Source: Raineyella sp. LH-20 (GTDB lineage: Bacteria; Actinomycetota; Actinomycetes; Propionibacteriales; Propionibacteriaceae). From it: DNA of 64,000 nt. The stretch covers positions 3,348,001 through 3,412,000 of the forward strand of contig NZ_CP137003.1 of assembly GCF_033110965.1 (NCBI RefSeq), read 5' to 3'. Within the stretch, counting starts at the first letter, position 1, and each line of letters begins with the position of its first letter. Positions 24,069-32,468 of this stretch are shown piece by piece. The notes under the pieces were generated by a model, which saw nothing but the letters and a program-made list of their open reading frames with translations, ran no database searches and was not told where the DNA came from. The translations under genes and the position numbers were made by a program.

Positions 24069-25784
24069 ATGGGCACAGCTCCGTACGAATTCCGGCACGG
24101 CCCCGAGGGTGAGACCGTGCACATCCACGTCAGGGGCCGCGACGTGCTCGCGATGCCGATGATCAATCAGGGCACCGCCTTCCGACACGCGGACCGTGAG
24201 GCGCTGGGCATCGCAGGCCTGCTTCCGCCCGGGGTGACCTCGCTGAACTCCCAGCTCAAGAAGGTCTACGAGCAGTACAACGAGCAGCCCTCCGACCTGG
24301 CGAAGAACAACTACCTCGAGGCGATGCACGACCGCAACGAGGTGCTCTACTACCGGCTGCTCGCCGAGCACCTGGAGGAGATGCTGCCGATCGTCTACAC
24401 CCCGACGATCGGTGAGGCGATCGAGAAGTACAGCTTCTGGATGCAGCGTCCGCGCGGAGTGTTCCTGTCGATCGACCACCCCGAGGACATGGCGCAGGCC
24501 CTGGGGGCGTACGGCCAGGGGCCGGAGGACGTCGACCTGATCGTGGTCACCGACTCCGAGGGCATCCTCGGCATCGGCGACCAGGGCGTCGGCGGCGTAC
24601 GGATCGCCGTCGGCAAGCTCGCCGTCTACACGGCGGCCGCGGGCATCCACCCGCAGCGGGTGCTGCCCGTCGTGCTGGATGTGGGCACCGACAACGTCGC
24701 CCTGCTGAGCAGCGAGCACTACCTGGGCGAGCGGCACTCCCGGATCCGCGGCGAACGCTACGACGGTTTCGTCCGGCAGTTCATGGAGACGACGGCGTCG
24801 ATGTTCCCGCACGCGATGATCCACTTCGAGGACTTCGGCGCGTCGAACGCCCACACCGTCCTCGACACCTACCGAGGCGACTACTGCGCATTCAACGACG
24901 ACATCCAGGGCACCGCGGCCGTGGTGGTGGCGGCCGTGCTGTCGGCGCTGCGGACCACCGGCGGCGCGCTGGTCGACCAGCGGATCGTCGTCCACGGCGC
25001 CGGGACCGCCGGCACCGGGATCGCCGATCTGCTCCGTGACCTGATGGTCGCCGACGGGCTCACCGTCGAGGAGGCCGACCGGCGGTTCTGGTGTCTCGGC
25101 TCGCGAGGTCTGCTGCGGGAGAGCCTGGGCGAGCGGATGCGTCCCTTCCAGGTGGAGTACGCCCGACGCGACGCCGAACTCACCGACTGGGACGTCGCGA
25201 TGCCCGGCCGCTACGAGCTGGCGGACGTGGTCCGCAACGTACGCCCCACGGTGCTGATCGGCACCTCGGCCCAGCCGGGCGCCTTCACCGAAAAGATCAT
25301 CCGCACGATGGCTGACCAGGTCGAGCGCCCGATCATCCTGCCGCTGTCCAACCCGACGACGAAGGCCGAGGCGGTCCCCGCCGACCTGCTCACCTGGACC
25401 GACGGGCGCGCGCTGATCGCGACCGGCTCGCCGTTCGGCCCGGTGGAGTACGACGGGGTCCGCCACGCCATCGCCCAGGCCAACAACGCGCTGGTCTTCC
25501 CCGGGATCGGGCTGGCCGTCGCCGCCTGCCGGGCCAGCCGGGTGTCCGACCGGATGATCGCCGCCTCGGCCTCCGCGGTGGCCAGCCTCAGTCGCACCAA
25601 CGTGCTCGGCGCCTCCTTGCTGCCCGGCATCCAGGACCTCCGGGCGGTCTCGGCGACCGTGGCGCTCGCCGTCATCGCCGCCGCGGAGGCGGAAGGCCTG
25701 GCCGCCCGGCCGTTGGCCGACCGGGTGCAAGGTGTCTACGACCAGATGTGGGATCCGCGCTACCCGAAGATCGTCGCGGACTGA
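24069..25784 (+). CDS. NAD-dependent malic enzyme (large form)
   Basis: A 571-residue enzyme that decarboxylates malate to pyruvate, linking the TCA cycle to pyruvate. It has the large-form malic enzyme architecture: RGVFLSIDHPED, the tyrosine in YTPTIGEAI, the catalytic Lys in IAVGKLAVY, the metal site FEDFGASNAH, CAFNDDIQGTAAV, and a Rossmann fold (HGAGTAGTGI). The length of about 560 matches the NAD-dependent MaeA/SfcA class rather than the short MaeB class; malolactic activity cannot be excluded. Leaderless; a clear hairpin follows the stop. Confidence 0.93.
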   Translation: MGTAPYEFRHGPEGETVHIHVRGRDVLAMPMINQGTAFRHADREALGIAGLLPPGVTSLNSQLKKVYEQYNEQPSDLAKNNYLEAMHDRNEVLYYRLLAEHLEEMLPIVYTPTIGEAIEKYSFWMQRPRGVFLSIDHPEDMAQALGAYGQGPEDVDLIVVTDSEGILGIGDQGVGGVRIAVGKLAVYTAAAGIHPQRVLPVVLDVGTDNVALLSSEHYLGERHSRIRGERYDGFVRQFMETTASMFPHAMIHFEDFGASNAHTVLDTYRGDYCAFNDDIQGTAAVVVAAVLSALRTTGGALVDQRIVVHGAGTAGTGIADLLRDLMVADGLTVEEADRRFWCLGSRGLLRESLGERMRPFQVEYARRDAELTDWDVAMPGRYELADVVRNVRPTVLIGTSAQPGAFTEKIIRTMADQVERPIILPLSNPTTKAEAVPADLLTWTDGRALIATGSPFGPVEYDGVRHAIAQANNALVFPGIGLAVAACRASRVSDRMIAASASAVASLSRTNVLGASLLPGIQDLRAVSATVALAVIAAAEAEGLAARPLADRVQGVYDQMWDPRYPKIVAD

Positions 25785-25795
25785 CCCGACGCAAC

Positions 25796-25831
25796 GTCGT
25801 CGCCCGGCAGGCTCGATCGCCGGGCGACGAC
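25796..25831. terminator. Bidirectional hairpin terminator
   Basis: 13-bp perfect arms (25796-25808 and 25819-25831) with a 10-nt loop lie between convergent malic enzyme and the radical SAM gene. Confidence 0.75.
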
Positions 25832-25853
25832 CGCGCCGGTGGCCCGGACGGCC

Positions 25854-27836
25854 TCAGTCCGCGGCCAGCGGGTTGCGGACCGGGGCCAGCGGCAGGAGCG
25901 TACGACCGCTCGGACCGACCTGGATCTCGGTGTCCATCTGCGGGCAGACGCCGCAGTCGTAGCAGGGGTTCCACCGGCAGTCGTCGACCGGCTGCTCGTC
26001 GAGGGCGTCCTGCCAGTCGTCCCACAGCCAGTCCCGGTCGAGGCCGGCATCGAGGTGGTCCCAGGGCAGCACCTCGTCGTAGTCGCGTTCCCTGGTGGTG
26101 TACCAGGCGATGTCCACGCCCTGGGCCGGGAGGATCTGCTCGGCGGCGCGCATCCAGCGTTCGTACGAGAAGTGCTCCGACCAGCCGTCGAAGTGGCCAC
26201 CGTCGCGCCAGACGGACTCAATCACCGCGCCGACCCGTCGGTCGCCGCGCGACAGCATCCCTTCGACGATGCCTGGCTGGCCGTCGTGGTAGCGGAAGCC
26301 GATGGAGCGTCCGTAGCGCTTGTCGGCCCGGATCACGTCGCGGAGCCGCTCCAGGCGCCGGTCGGTGGTCTCCGCGTCGAGCTGGGCGGCCCACTGGAAC
26401 GGGGTGTGCGGCTTCGGCACGAACCCACCGATCGAGACGGTGCACCGGATGTCCTTGCGGCCCGACACCGCGCGGCCGGTCTCGATCACCTTGCGGGCCA
26501 GATCGGCGATCGCCAGCACGTCCTCGTCGGTCTCGGTCGGCAGACCGCACATGAAATAGAGCTTCACGGTGCGCCAGCCGTTGGAGTAGGCGGTCGCGAC
26601 CGTACGGATCAGGTCCTCTTCGTCGACCTGCTTGTTGATCACCCGACGCATCCGCTCCGAGCCGCCCTCCGGGGCGAAGGTCAGGCCGGAGCGACGGCCG
26701 TTGCGGGACAGCTCGTCGGCGAGGTCGATGTTGAAGGCATCCACCCGGGTCGACGGCAGCGACAGCGAGACGTTGGACCCCTCGTAGCGGTCGGCCAGCT
26801 GCTTGGTGACCTCGGCGATCTCGGAGTGGTCGGCCGAGGACAGCGACAGCAGGCCGACCTCCTCCAGACCGGTCGCCTCCAGGCCGGCCTGCACCATCGC
26901 GCCGATCGTCTCGATCGACCGCTCGCGGACCGGCCGGGTGATCATCCCGGCCTGGCAGAACCGGCAGCCACGGGTGCAGCCGCGGAAGATCTCCACCGAG
27001 TAGCGCTCGTGGACGGTCTCGGCGAGCGGAACCAGCGGGTGCTTCGGGTAGGGCCAGTTGTCCAGGTCCATCAGGGTGTGCTTGCGGATCGCGTACGGCA
27101 CGCTCGGCCGGTTCGGCGCCACCCGGCGGATTCGCCCGTCCGGCAGGTAGTCGACGTCGTAGAACCGCGGCACGTACACCCCGCCGGACTCCGCCAGTCG
27201 CAACAGCAGGCCGTCACGCCCGCCGGGTCGCCCCTCGGCCTTCCACTCCCGGATGACGGCCGAGATCGCCAGCGAGACCTCCTCGCCGTCGCCGAGCACC
27301 GCAGCGTCGAGGAAGTCGGCGATCGGCTCCGGGTTGAAGGCCGCGTGACCGCCGGCGATGACCAGCGGGTCGTCCTCGCCGCGGTCGGCCGCGTGCAGCG
27401 GGATCCCGGCCAGGTCGATCGTCTCGAGCATGTTGGTGTAGCCGAGCTCGGTGGAGAAGCTGAAGCCGAGCACGTCGAACGCCCGCACCGGCCGGTGCGT
27501 GTCGAGGGTGAACTGCGGCACCGTCGATGCGCGCATCATCGCAGCCATGTCCGGCCAGACGGTGTACGTACGTTCGGCGAGGATCCAGTCGCGTTCGTTG
27601 AGGATCTCGTAGAGGATCGCCACGCCCTGGTTGGGCTGGCCCACCTCGTACGCATCCGGATAGGACAAGCACCAGCGGACCTCGGTGGCGGCCCACTCCT
27701 TGACCACGGAGTTCAGCTCGCCCCCGACGTACTGGATCGGCTTGCCGACCCGGGCCAGCAGCGGCTCGAGCCGCGGAAACAGCGATTCAGGGCCGTTGCT
27801 GGCCGCCAGGTGCGGGTGGCTGGTCGCGGTGCTCAT
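25854..27836 (-). CDS. TIGR03960 family B12-binding radical SAM protein
   Basis: A 660-residue protein. The N-terminal half resembles B12-binding domains (LNERDWILAERTYTVWPDM, then ALDVLGFSF-type segments), and the radical SAM domain carries the cluster motif C-x3-C-x2-C in RGCTRGCRFCQAG near residue 290. The C-terminus has further Cys pairs (WNPCYDCGVCPQMD), typical of the family. The reaction is unknown; the partner DUF2344 gene lies at 22.4 kb. The ATG at 27836 follows TACCCT by 8 nt; that box and the first 50 nt of the gene lie inside the upstream CPBP gene. Confidence 0.93.
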   Translation of the reverse strand: MSTATSHPHLAASNGPESLFPRLEPLLARVGKPIQYVGGELNSVVKEWAATEVRWCLSYPDAYEVGQPNQGVAILYEILNERDWILAERTYTVWPDMAAMMRASTVPQFTLDTHRPVRAFDVLGFSFSTELGYTNMLETIDLAGIPLHAADRGEDDPLVIAGGHAAFNPEPIADFLDAAVLGDGEEVSLAISAVIREWKAEGRPGGRDGLLLRLAESGGVYVPRFYDVDYLPDGRIRRVAPNRPSVPYAIRKHTLMDLDNWPYPKHPLVPLAETVHERYSVEIFRGCTRGCRFCQAGMITRPVRERSIETIGAMVQAGLEATGLEEVGLLSLSSADHSEIAEVTKQLADRYEGSNVSLSLPSTRVDAFNIDLADELSRNGRRSGLTFAPEGGSERMRRVINKQVDEEDLIRTVATAYSNGWRTVKLYFMCGLPTETDEDVLAIADLARKVIETGRAVSGRKDIRCTVSIGGFVPKPHTPFQWAAQLDAETTDRRLERLRDVIRADKRYGRSIGFRYHDGQPGIVEGMLSRGDRRVGAVIESVWRDGGHFDGWSEHFSYERWMRAAEQILPAQGVDIAWYTTRERDYDEVLPWDHLDAGLDRDWLWDDWQDALDEQPVDDCRWNPCYDCGVCPQMDTEIQVGPSGRTLLPLAPVRNPLAAD

Positions 27837-28980
27837 AGGGTCCCAGGGTATCCCCCGACTCCCGGATCTCCGAGTCCCCGGACGATCGGATCGGCTCGAC
27901 CTCCTCGACCGGCTCGACCGACTCGACCGACGCGGTCCCCACCGGCGGGACGGCCGGGACGCCCGACCCCGGCAGGACCGGTCCCTCGGGCGACGGGCCG
28001 TACGTCGCCACCGGCGTCGGCAGCGTTGCCAGGCCCGGGGCCGCCGTCCGGGCCACACCGCGCCAGCCCCGGACCCGGTCGGCGAGGAACACCAGCCCGA
28101 CGCCGATCACCAACGGCACCAGGACAGCGGGCGATCCGGTGCCCGCGGACCGGTCGCCGAGCGCCGCGTAGTCCGCCGTCAGCACCACCGGCACCAGGGC
28201 GGTCAGGTTGTTGACGGTGTGCAGCACCACCGACGCCTCCAGTCCGCCGGTCCGCCAGGTCAGTGCACTGGTCAGCACGCCGAAGCAGACGTAGAAGGCG
28301 TTCAGCCAGGGGTCGGCGGCCGCATGGGCGCCCATGAAGAGCAGGGACGACACCGCCACCCCGACCACGGCGCCGATCCGGGGGTGCGGCACCATCGCCG
28401 CGATGCTGCGCGGCACCAGGCCGCGGAACGCCCACTCCTCCCCGGCGCACTGCAACGGAGTGGTGAGCAGGGTGAGCCCGAGCATCAGCCACACCGACGG
28501 GGTGAGGACGGCGGCCGGGAATCCTCCCTCGGCCAGAGTGGGCACCATCAGCAGCACGAACCACGGCACCCCGATCACCAGCAGGCACCACAGCAGCCAC
28601 CGCCACCGGAATCGGCCGGCGACCGACGCCGACCAGCCCGGGCGCTGGCCGAAGAACCCCCAGCCGAGGACCATCGCCATCGGGACGAGCAGGGCCAGCC
28701 CGAGGTTGTTGCCGATGAACAGGCCGGGCCCGAAGGGGATCGTCCCGTTCGCCGCCGCCAGCAACTGTTCGGTGCTCACCGTGCCGAGGGCGACGTCGAC
28801 GACCAGCCCGGCGACGGCCGCCACACCGCCGATCAGCAGGTAGCCGCCGATCAGCAGGACGACCGCCAGCAGCCCCTTCCACCAGCGGTACCGCGGCGTC
28901 CGCAGGAACCCGTAGTAGTCCTGGCTCTGGGTCGGCAGGGCCGGCGCGAGGTGGGAGGCGCTCCGATCGGGGTGGGTCAT
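27787..28980 (-). CDS. CPBP family intramembrane metalloprotease
   Basis: A 397-residue membrane protein with about eight hydrophobic segments. The CPBP motifs are present: the EE-x3-R motif in CAGEEWAFRGLVPR (about residue 186), FMGAHAA with its His, and the later HTVNNLTAL. Family members are putative proteases used in protein processing or bacteriocin immunity; no substrate is evident here. About 100 C-terminal residues are a Pro/Val/Glu-rich tail whose last 50 nt overlap the start of the radical SAM gene in another frame. The ATG has an AAAGGA site and is 12 nt from mnhG, so it probably belongs to the mnh transcript. Confidence 0.87.
   Translation of the reverse strand: MTHPDRSASHLAPALPTQSQDYYGFLRTPRYRWWKGLLAVVLLIGGYLLIGGVAAVAGLVVDVALGTVSTEQLLAAANGTIPFGPGLFIGNNLGLALLVPMAMVLGWGFFGQRPGWSASVAGRFRWRWLLWCLLVIGVPWFVLLMVPTLAEGGFPAAVLTPSVWLMLGLTLLTTPLQCAGEEWAFRGLVPRSIAAMVPHPRIGAVVGVAVSSLLFMGAHAAADPWLNAFYVCFGVLTSALTWRTGGLEASVVLHTVNNLTALVPVVLTADYAALGDRSAGTGSPAVLVPLVIGVGLVFLADRVRGWRGVARTAAPGLATLPTPVATYGPSPEGPVLPGSGVPAVPPVGTASVESVEPVEEVEPIRSSGDSEIRESGDTLGPYEHRDQPPAPGGQQRP
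27845..27850 (-). promoter_or_regulatory. -10 box of the TIGR03960 gene, inside the CPBP gene
   Basis: TACCCT (27850-27845), 8 nt, then ATG at 27836. It could uncouple this gene from the mnh transcript. Confidence 0.5.
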
Positions 28981-28992
28981 GCCGGGATCCTT

Positions 28993-29400
28993 TCAGTCGG
29001 AGGTCCGCGAGCCGCTGGGGCGGTCAGGATCCGTACGCCCGCTGCGATCGGCGCGCGTCCGTTCGGCGACTGCCTCGGCGAGTTCGTCCGCGACCAGGGT
29101 GCGGGGGTCGAACAACCGGGCCCGGTAGCCGGTGCGAGCCACCACGTGGGACGCCAGCGTCACCGTCATCATCTGCAGGATGGTGACCAGGGCGAGCAGG
29201 AAGAACACCGGCCAGGTCCGGACGTGCAGCGCCACCCCGACGAGCAGCACCAGCAGGCCGAGGCTCTGCGGCTTGGACGCCGGGTGCATCCGGGAGATCA
29301 GGTCGGGGAACCGGACCAGGCCCACCGCGGCGGTGAGACACAGCAGGGCACCGACGAGGCAGAGCACGGCCGCCACCAGGTCGAGGATCGCGCCGGTCAT
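28993..29400 (-). CDS. mnhG: Na+/H+ antiporter subunit MnhG
   Basis: A 135-residue membrane protein with three hydrophobic segments and the MnhG core VGLVRFPDLISRMHPASKPQSLGLLVLLVGVAL. It is the smallest subunit of the Mrp antiporter that exports Na+ in exchange for H+. ATG 29400 is preferred over GTG 29403 because the GGGAGG site stands 6 nt before the ATG; the mnhF stop overlaps it by one base (TGATG). The C-terminal 50 residues are charged and not conserved. Confidence 0.92.
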   Translation of the reverse strand: MTGAILDLVAAVLCLVGALLCLTAAVGLVRFPDLISRMHPASKPQSLGLLVLLVGVALHVRTWPVFFLLALVTILQMMTVTLASHVVARTGYRARLFDPRTLVADELAEAVAERTRADRSGRTDPDRPSGSRTSD

Positions 29401-29849
29401 CACGCACCTCCCGACCGGTCAGTGCCGGACGATGCGGGATCGGACGGGCTCAGATCGGACGGGGTCGGATCGGACGGGGTCGGATCGAGCGCTGTCGGAT
29501 CGGACGGTCGCCTGCCGTCGCCGCGCCGACGGGCCCGCCGACCGAACTCCCCAGTGGAACCGGGCACCTGGTCATGGACGAACCGGGCCATCGACACCGC
29601 GCCGATGAATCCGACCAGGGACAGCGCCAACAGGATCGGCAACGTGGTGAGCCGATCGCTGAGCACGACCTGGAGGGCCAGACCGCCGACCGCGATGCCG
29701 ACGATCAGATCACTCGCGATGATCCGGTCCAGGCTGGTCGGCCCCTTTGACAGCCGGACCAGCGTGACGCCGGCGGCCACCCCGAGCACGACGACGGCGA
29801 TCACCGCCACCACCGCCTGGACCGCCTCGATCCTGTCCACCGCGCTCAC
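29400..29849 (-). CDS. mnhF: Na+/H+ antiporter subunit MnhF
   Basis: A 149-residue protein; the family usually has about 90. Three hydrophobic segments cover residues 10-85, including GPTSLDRIIASDLIVG, the MnhF signature. After it come a basic stretch and a tail of Ser-Asp-Pro/Thr repeats (DPTPSDPTPSD) encoded by a 15-bp tandem repeat. The GTG at 29849 overlaps the mnhE stop (GTGA). Confidence 0.93.
   Translation of the reverse strand: MSAVDRIEAVQAVVAVIAVVVLGVAAGVTLVRLSKGPTSLDRIIASDLIVGIAVGGLALQVVLSDRLTTLPILLALSLVGFIGAVSMARFVHDQVPGSTGEFGRRARRRGDGRRPSDPTALDPTPSDPTPSDLSPSDPASSGTDRSGGA
29438..29512. repeat. 15-bp in-frame repeat at the mnhF 3' end
   Basis: Five units of gatcggacggggtcg with changes (29438 to 29512) encode the Asp-Pro-Thr/Ser tail of MnhF. 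Confidence 0.9.
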
Positions 29850-30460
29850 CGGTCCCCCTCCCGATCCGTCCTCGGTCCCGTTGCAGACGCGTCGACAGAT
29901 CCCTCGAGTGCCGCGATCTCCTCGTCGGTCCCGAACGCACGGATCACCCGCTCCTCGACCGTACGGACGGTGGCGTACGCCTCGTCCAGGTGCGAGCGGT
30001 CGCGGACGTCGAGGACGTGGACGAAGACCCGCGTCGGGGCGCGCATCTGCTCCACGACGACCGATCCGGGCACCAGGCCGATGAGTTCGACGATCATCGC
30101 GATCAGCAGGTCGGAGGTCGTCCGCAGCCGGACCCGTACGATCGCACTGCGGACCGGCCGGCGCCAGGAGACGGCGAGCACGGCCACCTGCCAGGACGAC
30201 ACCACCAGGTCGACCAGAGTGGCGGCGACCAGCCGGATCACCCCGAGCACCCGGATCCGGCCACGGAACCGGATCGCCGGCAGCGGGAACAGCAGCGCCA
30301 CCGCGCCGGTGACGACCAGCCCGCCGACGACGGTCCGCAGGTCGGCGCGGCCCCACAGGATGCACCAGATCAGCACACCGATCAGGATCGACCGCCAGCC
30401 GGGCCGGGCCCGCCGGGTCGGCACCCGGTTGCCGTCCCCGGCACGAGGTTCCCGGCTCAT
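29846..30460 (-). CDS. mnhE: Na+/H+ antiporter subunit MnhE
   Basis: A 204-residue subunit with hydrophobic segments near residues 24-60 and 75-98 and the MnhE region LRTTSDLLIAMIVELIGLVPGSVVVE, followed by the cytoplasmic domain with FVHVLDV. Length is at the upper end of the family owing to a 20-residue acidic C-terminus. Start and stop overlap mnhD (ATGA) and mnhF (GTGA). Confidence 0.93.
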   Translation of the reverse strand: MSREPRAGDGNRVPTRRARPGWRSILIGVLIWCILWGRADLRTVVGGLVVTGAVALLFPLPAIRFRGRIRVLGVIRLVAATLVDLVVSSWQVAVLAVSWRRPVRSAIVRVRLRTTSDLLIAMIVELIGLVPGSVVVEQMRAPTRVFVHVLDVRDRSHLDEAYATVRTVEERVIRAFGTDEEIAALEGSVDASATGPRTDREGDR

Positions 30461-31977
30461 CGCACCCCCTCCGGCAGCACGGCTGTGGCGTACGCACCGC
30501 TGCGCGCGTCGTGCGCGGCACGGTCGGTGAAGCCGTAGAGCGGGCCGCCGACGACGGTGAGTGCCAGGCTGACGGCGACCAGCGCCCCGGCGACGACGGC
30601 CATCGACGGCTGCAGCGGCAGCCCCGCCTCCACCATCTTGCCGTCCTCGTTCTCGACCAGCGGCATCGCCTGCCAGAAGGCACGGTTCCAGATCTTCGCC
30701 ACCGCGAACAGGGTGAGCAGGCTGGTCACCAGCACCGCACCGACTCCGATGCCGGCCAGCCAGTCCTGGGCGTCGAGCCCGGCCCGCAGCAGCCCGACCT
30801 TGCCGATGAAGCCCGACATCGGCGGGATGCCGGCCAGGTTGAGCGCCGGCACGAGGAACAGCGCCCCCAGCACCGGTGAGGCCGACGCCAGCCCGCCCAG
30901 TTCGTTGAGCGAGGTCGACCCGCCCCGGCGTTCGATCAGGCCGGCGACCAGGAACAGTGCGGTCTGCACCAGGATGTGGTGCGCGGTGTAGAAGATCGCA
31001 CCCGACAGCCCGGCGTCGGTGTCCAGTGCGATGCCGAAGACCATGTAGCCGATGTGGCTGACCAGGGTGAACGAGAGCATCCGTTTGATCTCGCCCTGGG
31101 CGATGGCTCCCAGGATGCCGATCAGCATGGTGAGGATGCCGATCACCAGCATCGGCGTACGCAGCGCGTTGTCGGGGAAGAGCACGGTCTGGGTGCGGAT
31201 CATCGCGTACACCCCGACCTTGGTGAGCAGGCCGGCGAACACCGCGGTGACCGGCGCCGGGGCGGTCGGATAGGAGTCAGGCAGCCAGGCCGACAGCGGG
31301 AAGACGGCGGCCTTGATGCCGAAGACGGTGAGCAGCAGGAAGTGGATGACCTGCTGGACCTCCACCGGCAGGGCCGCGAGCCGGGCGCCGGCCAGCGCCA
31401 TGTTGACCGTGCCGGTCGCCGCGTAGACGGCGGCCAGCGCGACCAGGAAGAGCAGTGAGCTGACCAGGGAGACCACCACGTACGTGGTGCCGGCGCGGAT
31501 CCGGTCCCCGGTGCCGCCGAGGGTCAGCAGCACGAACGAGGCGAACAGCAGCATCTCGAAGCCGACGTACAGGTTGAACAGGTCGCCGGTGAGGAACGCG
31601 TTCGACACACCGGCGGTCAGCGCCAGGAAGGTCGGGTGGAAGATCGAGATCGGCGTCTCGCGGCGGCGCTGCTCCTCCTCCTGCCCCAGCGAGAAGAGCA
31701 GGACCAGCAGGCAGATCACCGACGACACGAGCAGCAGCAGTGTGGAGAGCCGGTCGGCGACCAGGGAGATGCCCTGCGGCGCCGGCCAGCCGGCGATCCA
31801 GGTGATCTGGACGCCGACCCGGTCGGCCCGGTAGGCCAGCACGGCGGCGACGGTCACGATCAGCGAGAGGACCGTCACCGAGACGACACGCTGAGCGTTC
31901 GGCCGCCGTCCCAGGATCAGGCTCAGCCCGGCCCCGAAGAGCGCCAACAGGATCGGCATCGGCACCAGCCAGGTCAT
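30457..31977 (-). CDS. mnhD: Na+/H+ antiporter subunit MnhD
   Basis: A 506-residue proton-translocating subunit related to complex I NuoN/NuoM, with 14 expected membrane helices. The core Lys/Glu region appears in FGIKAAVFPLSAWLPDSYPTAPAPVTAVFAGLLTKVGVYA, followed by GEIKRMLSFTLVSHIGYM. The end (WNRAFWQAMP) matches MnhD rather than MnhA. It overlaps mnhC by ATGA at the start. Confidence 0.95.
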   Translation of the reverse strand: MTWLVPMPILLALFGAGLSLILGRRPNAQRVVSVTVLSLIVTVAAVLAYRADRVGVQITWIAGWPAPQGISLVADRLSTLLLLVSSVICLLVLLFSLGQEEEQRRRETPISIFHPTFLALTAGVSNAFLTGDLFNLYVGFEMLLFASFVLLTLGGTGDRIRAGTTYVVVSLVSSLLFLVALAAVYAATGTVNMALAGARLAALPVEVQQVIHFLLLTVFGIKAAVFPLSAWLPDSYPTAPAPVTAVFAGLLTKVGVYAMIRTQTVLFPDNALRTPMLVIGILTMLIGILGAIAQGEIKRMLSFTLVSHIGYMVFGIALDTDAGLSGAIFYTAHHILVQTALFLVAGLIERRGGSTSLNELGGLASASPVLGALFLVPALNLAGIPPMSGFIGKVGLLRAGLDAQDWLAGIGVGAVLVTSLLTLFAVAKIWNRAFWQAMPLVENEDGKMVEAGLPLQPSMAVVAGALVAVSLALTVVGGPLYGFTDRAAHDARSGAYATAVLPEGVR

Positions 31978-32468
31978 CGGACCGCCTCCGCACCGTCGGC
32001 GCCCTGGGCCCCGGAGCCCGTCCCCGGCCCACCGGCCGGGTCGCTGCCGGCCTCCTCACCGGGCTCGCCGGTGGCGGCCCCGGCGTCGTACGACTCGGAG
32101 GCCTCGTCGAGCAGCGCCAGCCGGCGGATCACGGCGTCCTCGACGTCGTCCTGGACCTCGTCGTGGCCGGTCACCTGGAAGGCGCGATAGCCCATCGTCA
32201 GCAGGAAGGCGGTGGTCGCCAGGGTGATCACGATCGAGGTGAGCACCATCGCCTGCGGCAGCGGGTCGGTGATCGCGTCGCGGGGGCTGGTGCCGATGAA
32301 GGCCGGCAGCCGCGCCGGGCCGGCGATGATCGGGTAGAGCAGGTTCACGCCGTTGGAGGCGAGAAGGATGCCGATCAGGATCCGGGTGAGGGAGCGTTCC
32401 AGCAGCAGGTAGACCCCGCAGGCGATCAGGAAGCCGGCGACGAGGAGCAGGGTGAGGTTGGGCGCCAT
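31974..32468 (-). CDS. mnhC: Na+/H+ antiporter subunit MnhC
   Basis: A 164-residue subunit related to NuoK, with three hydrophobic segments (residues 5-22, 28-48, 73-95) and the motif GILLASNGVNLL. Residues after 100 are an acidic Glu/Gly/Ala tail. The ATG shares one base with the mnhA stop (TGATG), and the end overlaps mnhD. Confidence 0.94.
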   Translation of the reverse strand: MAPNLTLLLVAGFLIACGVYLLLERSLTRILIGILLASNGVNLLYPIIAGPARLPAFIGTSPRDAITDPLPQAMVLTSIVITLATTAFLLTMGYRAFQVTGHDEVQDDVEDAVIRRLALLDEASESYDAGAATGEPGEEAGSDPAGGPGTGSGAQGADGAEAVR

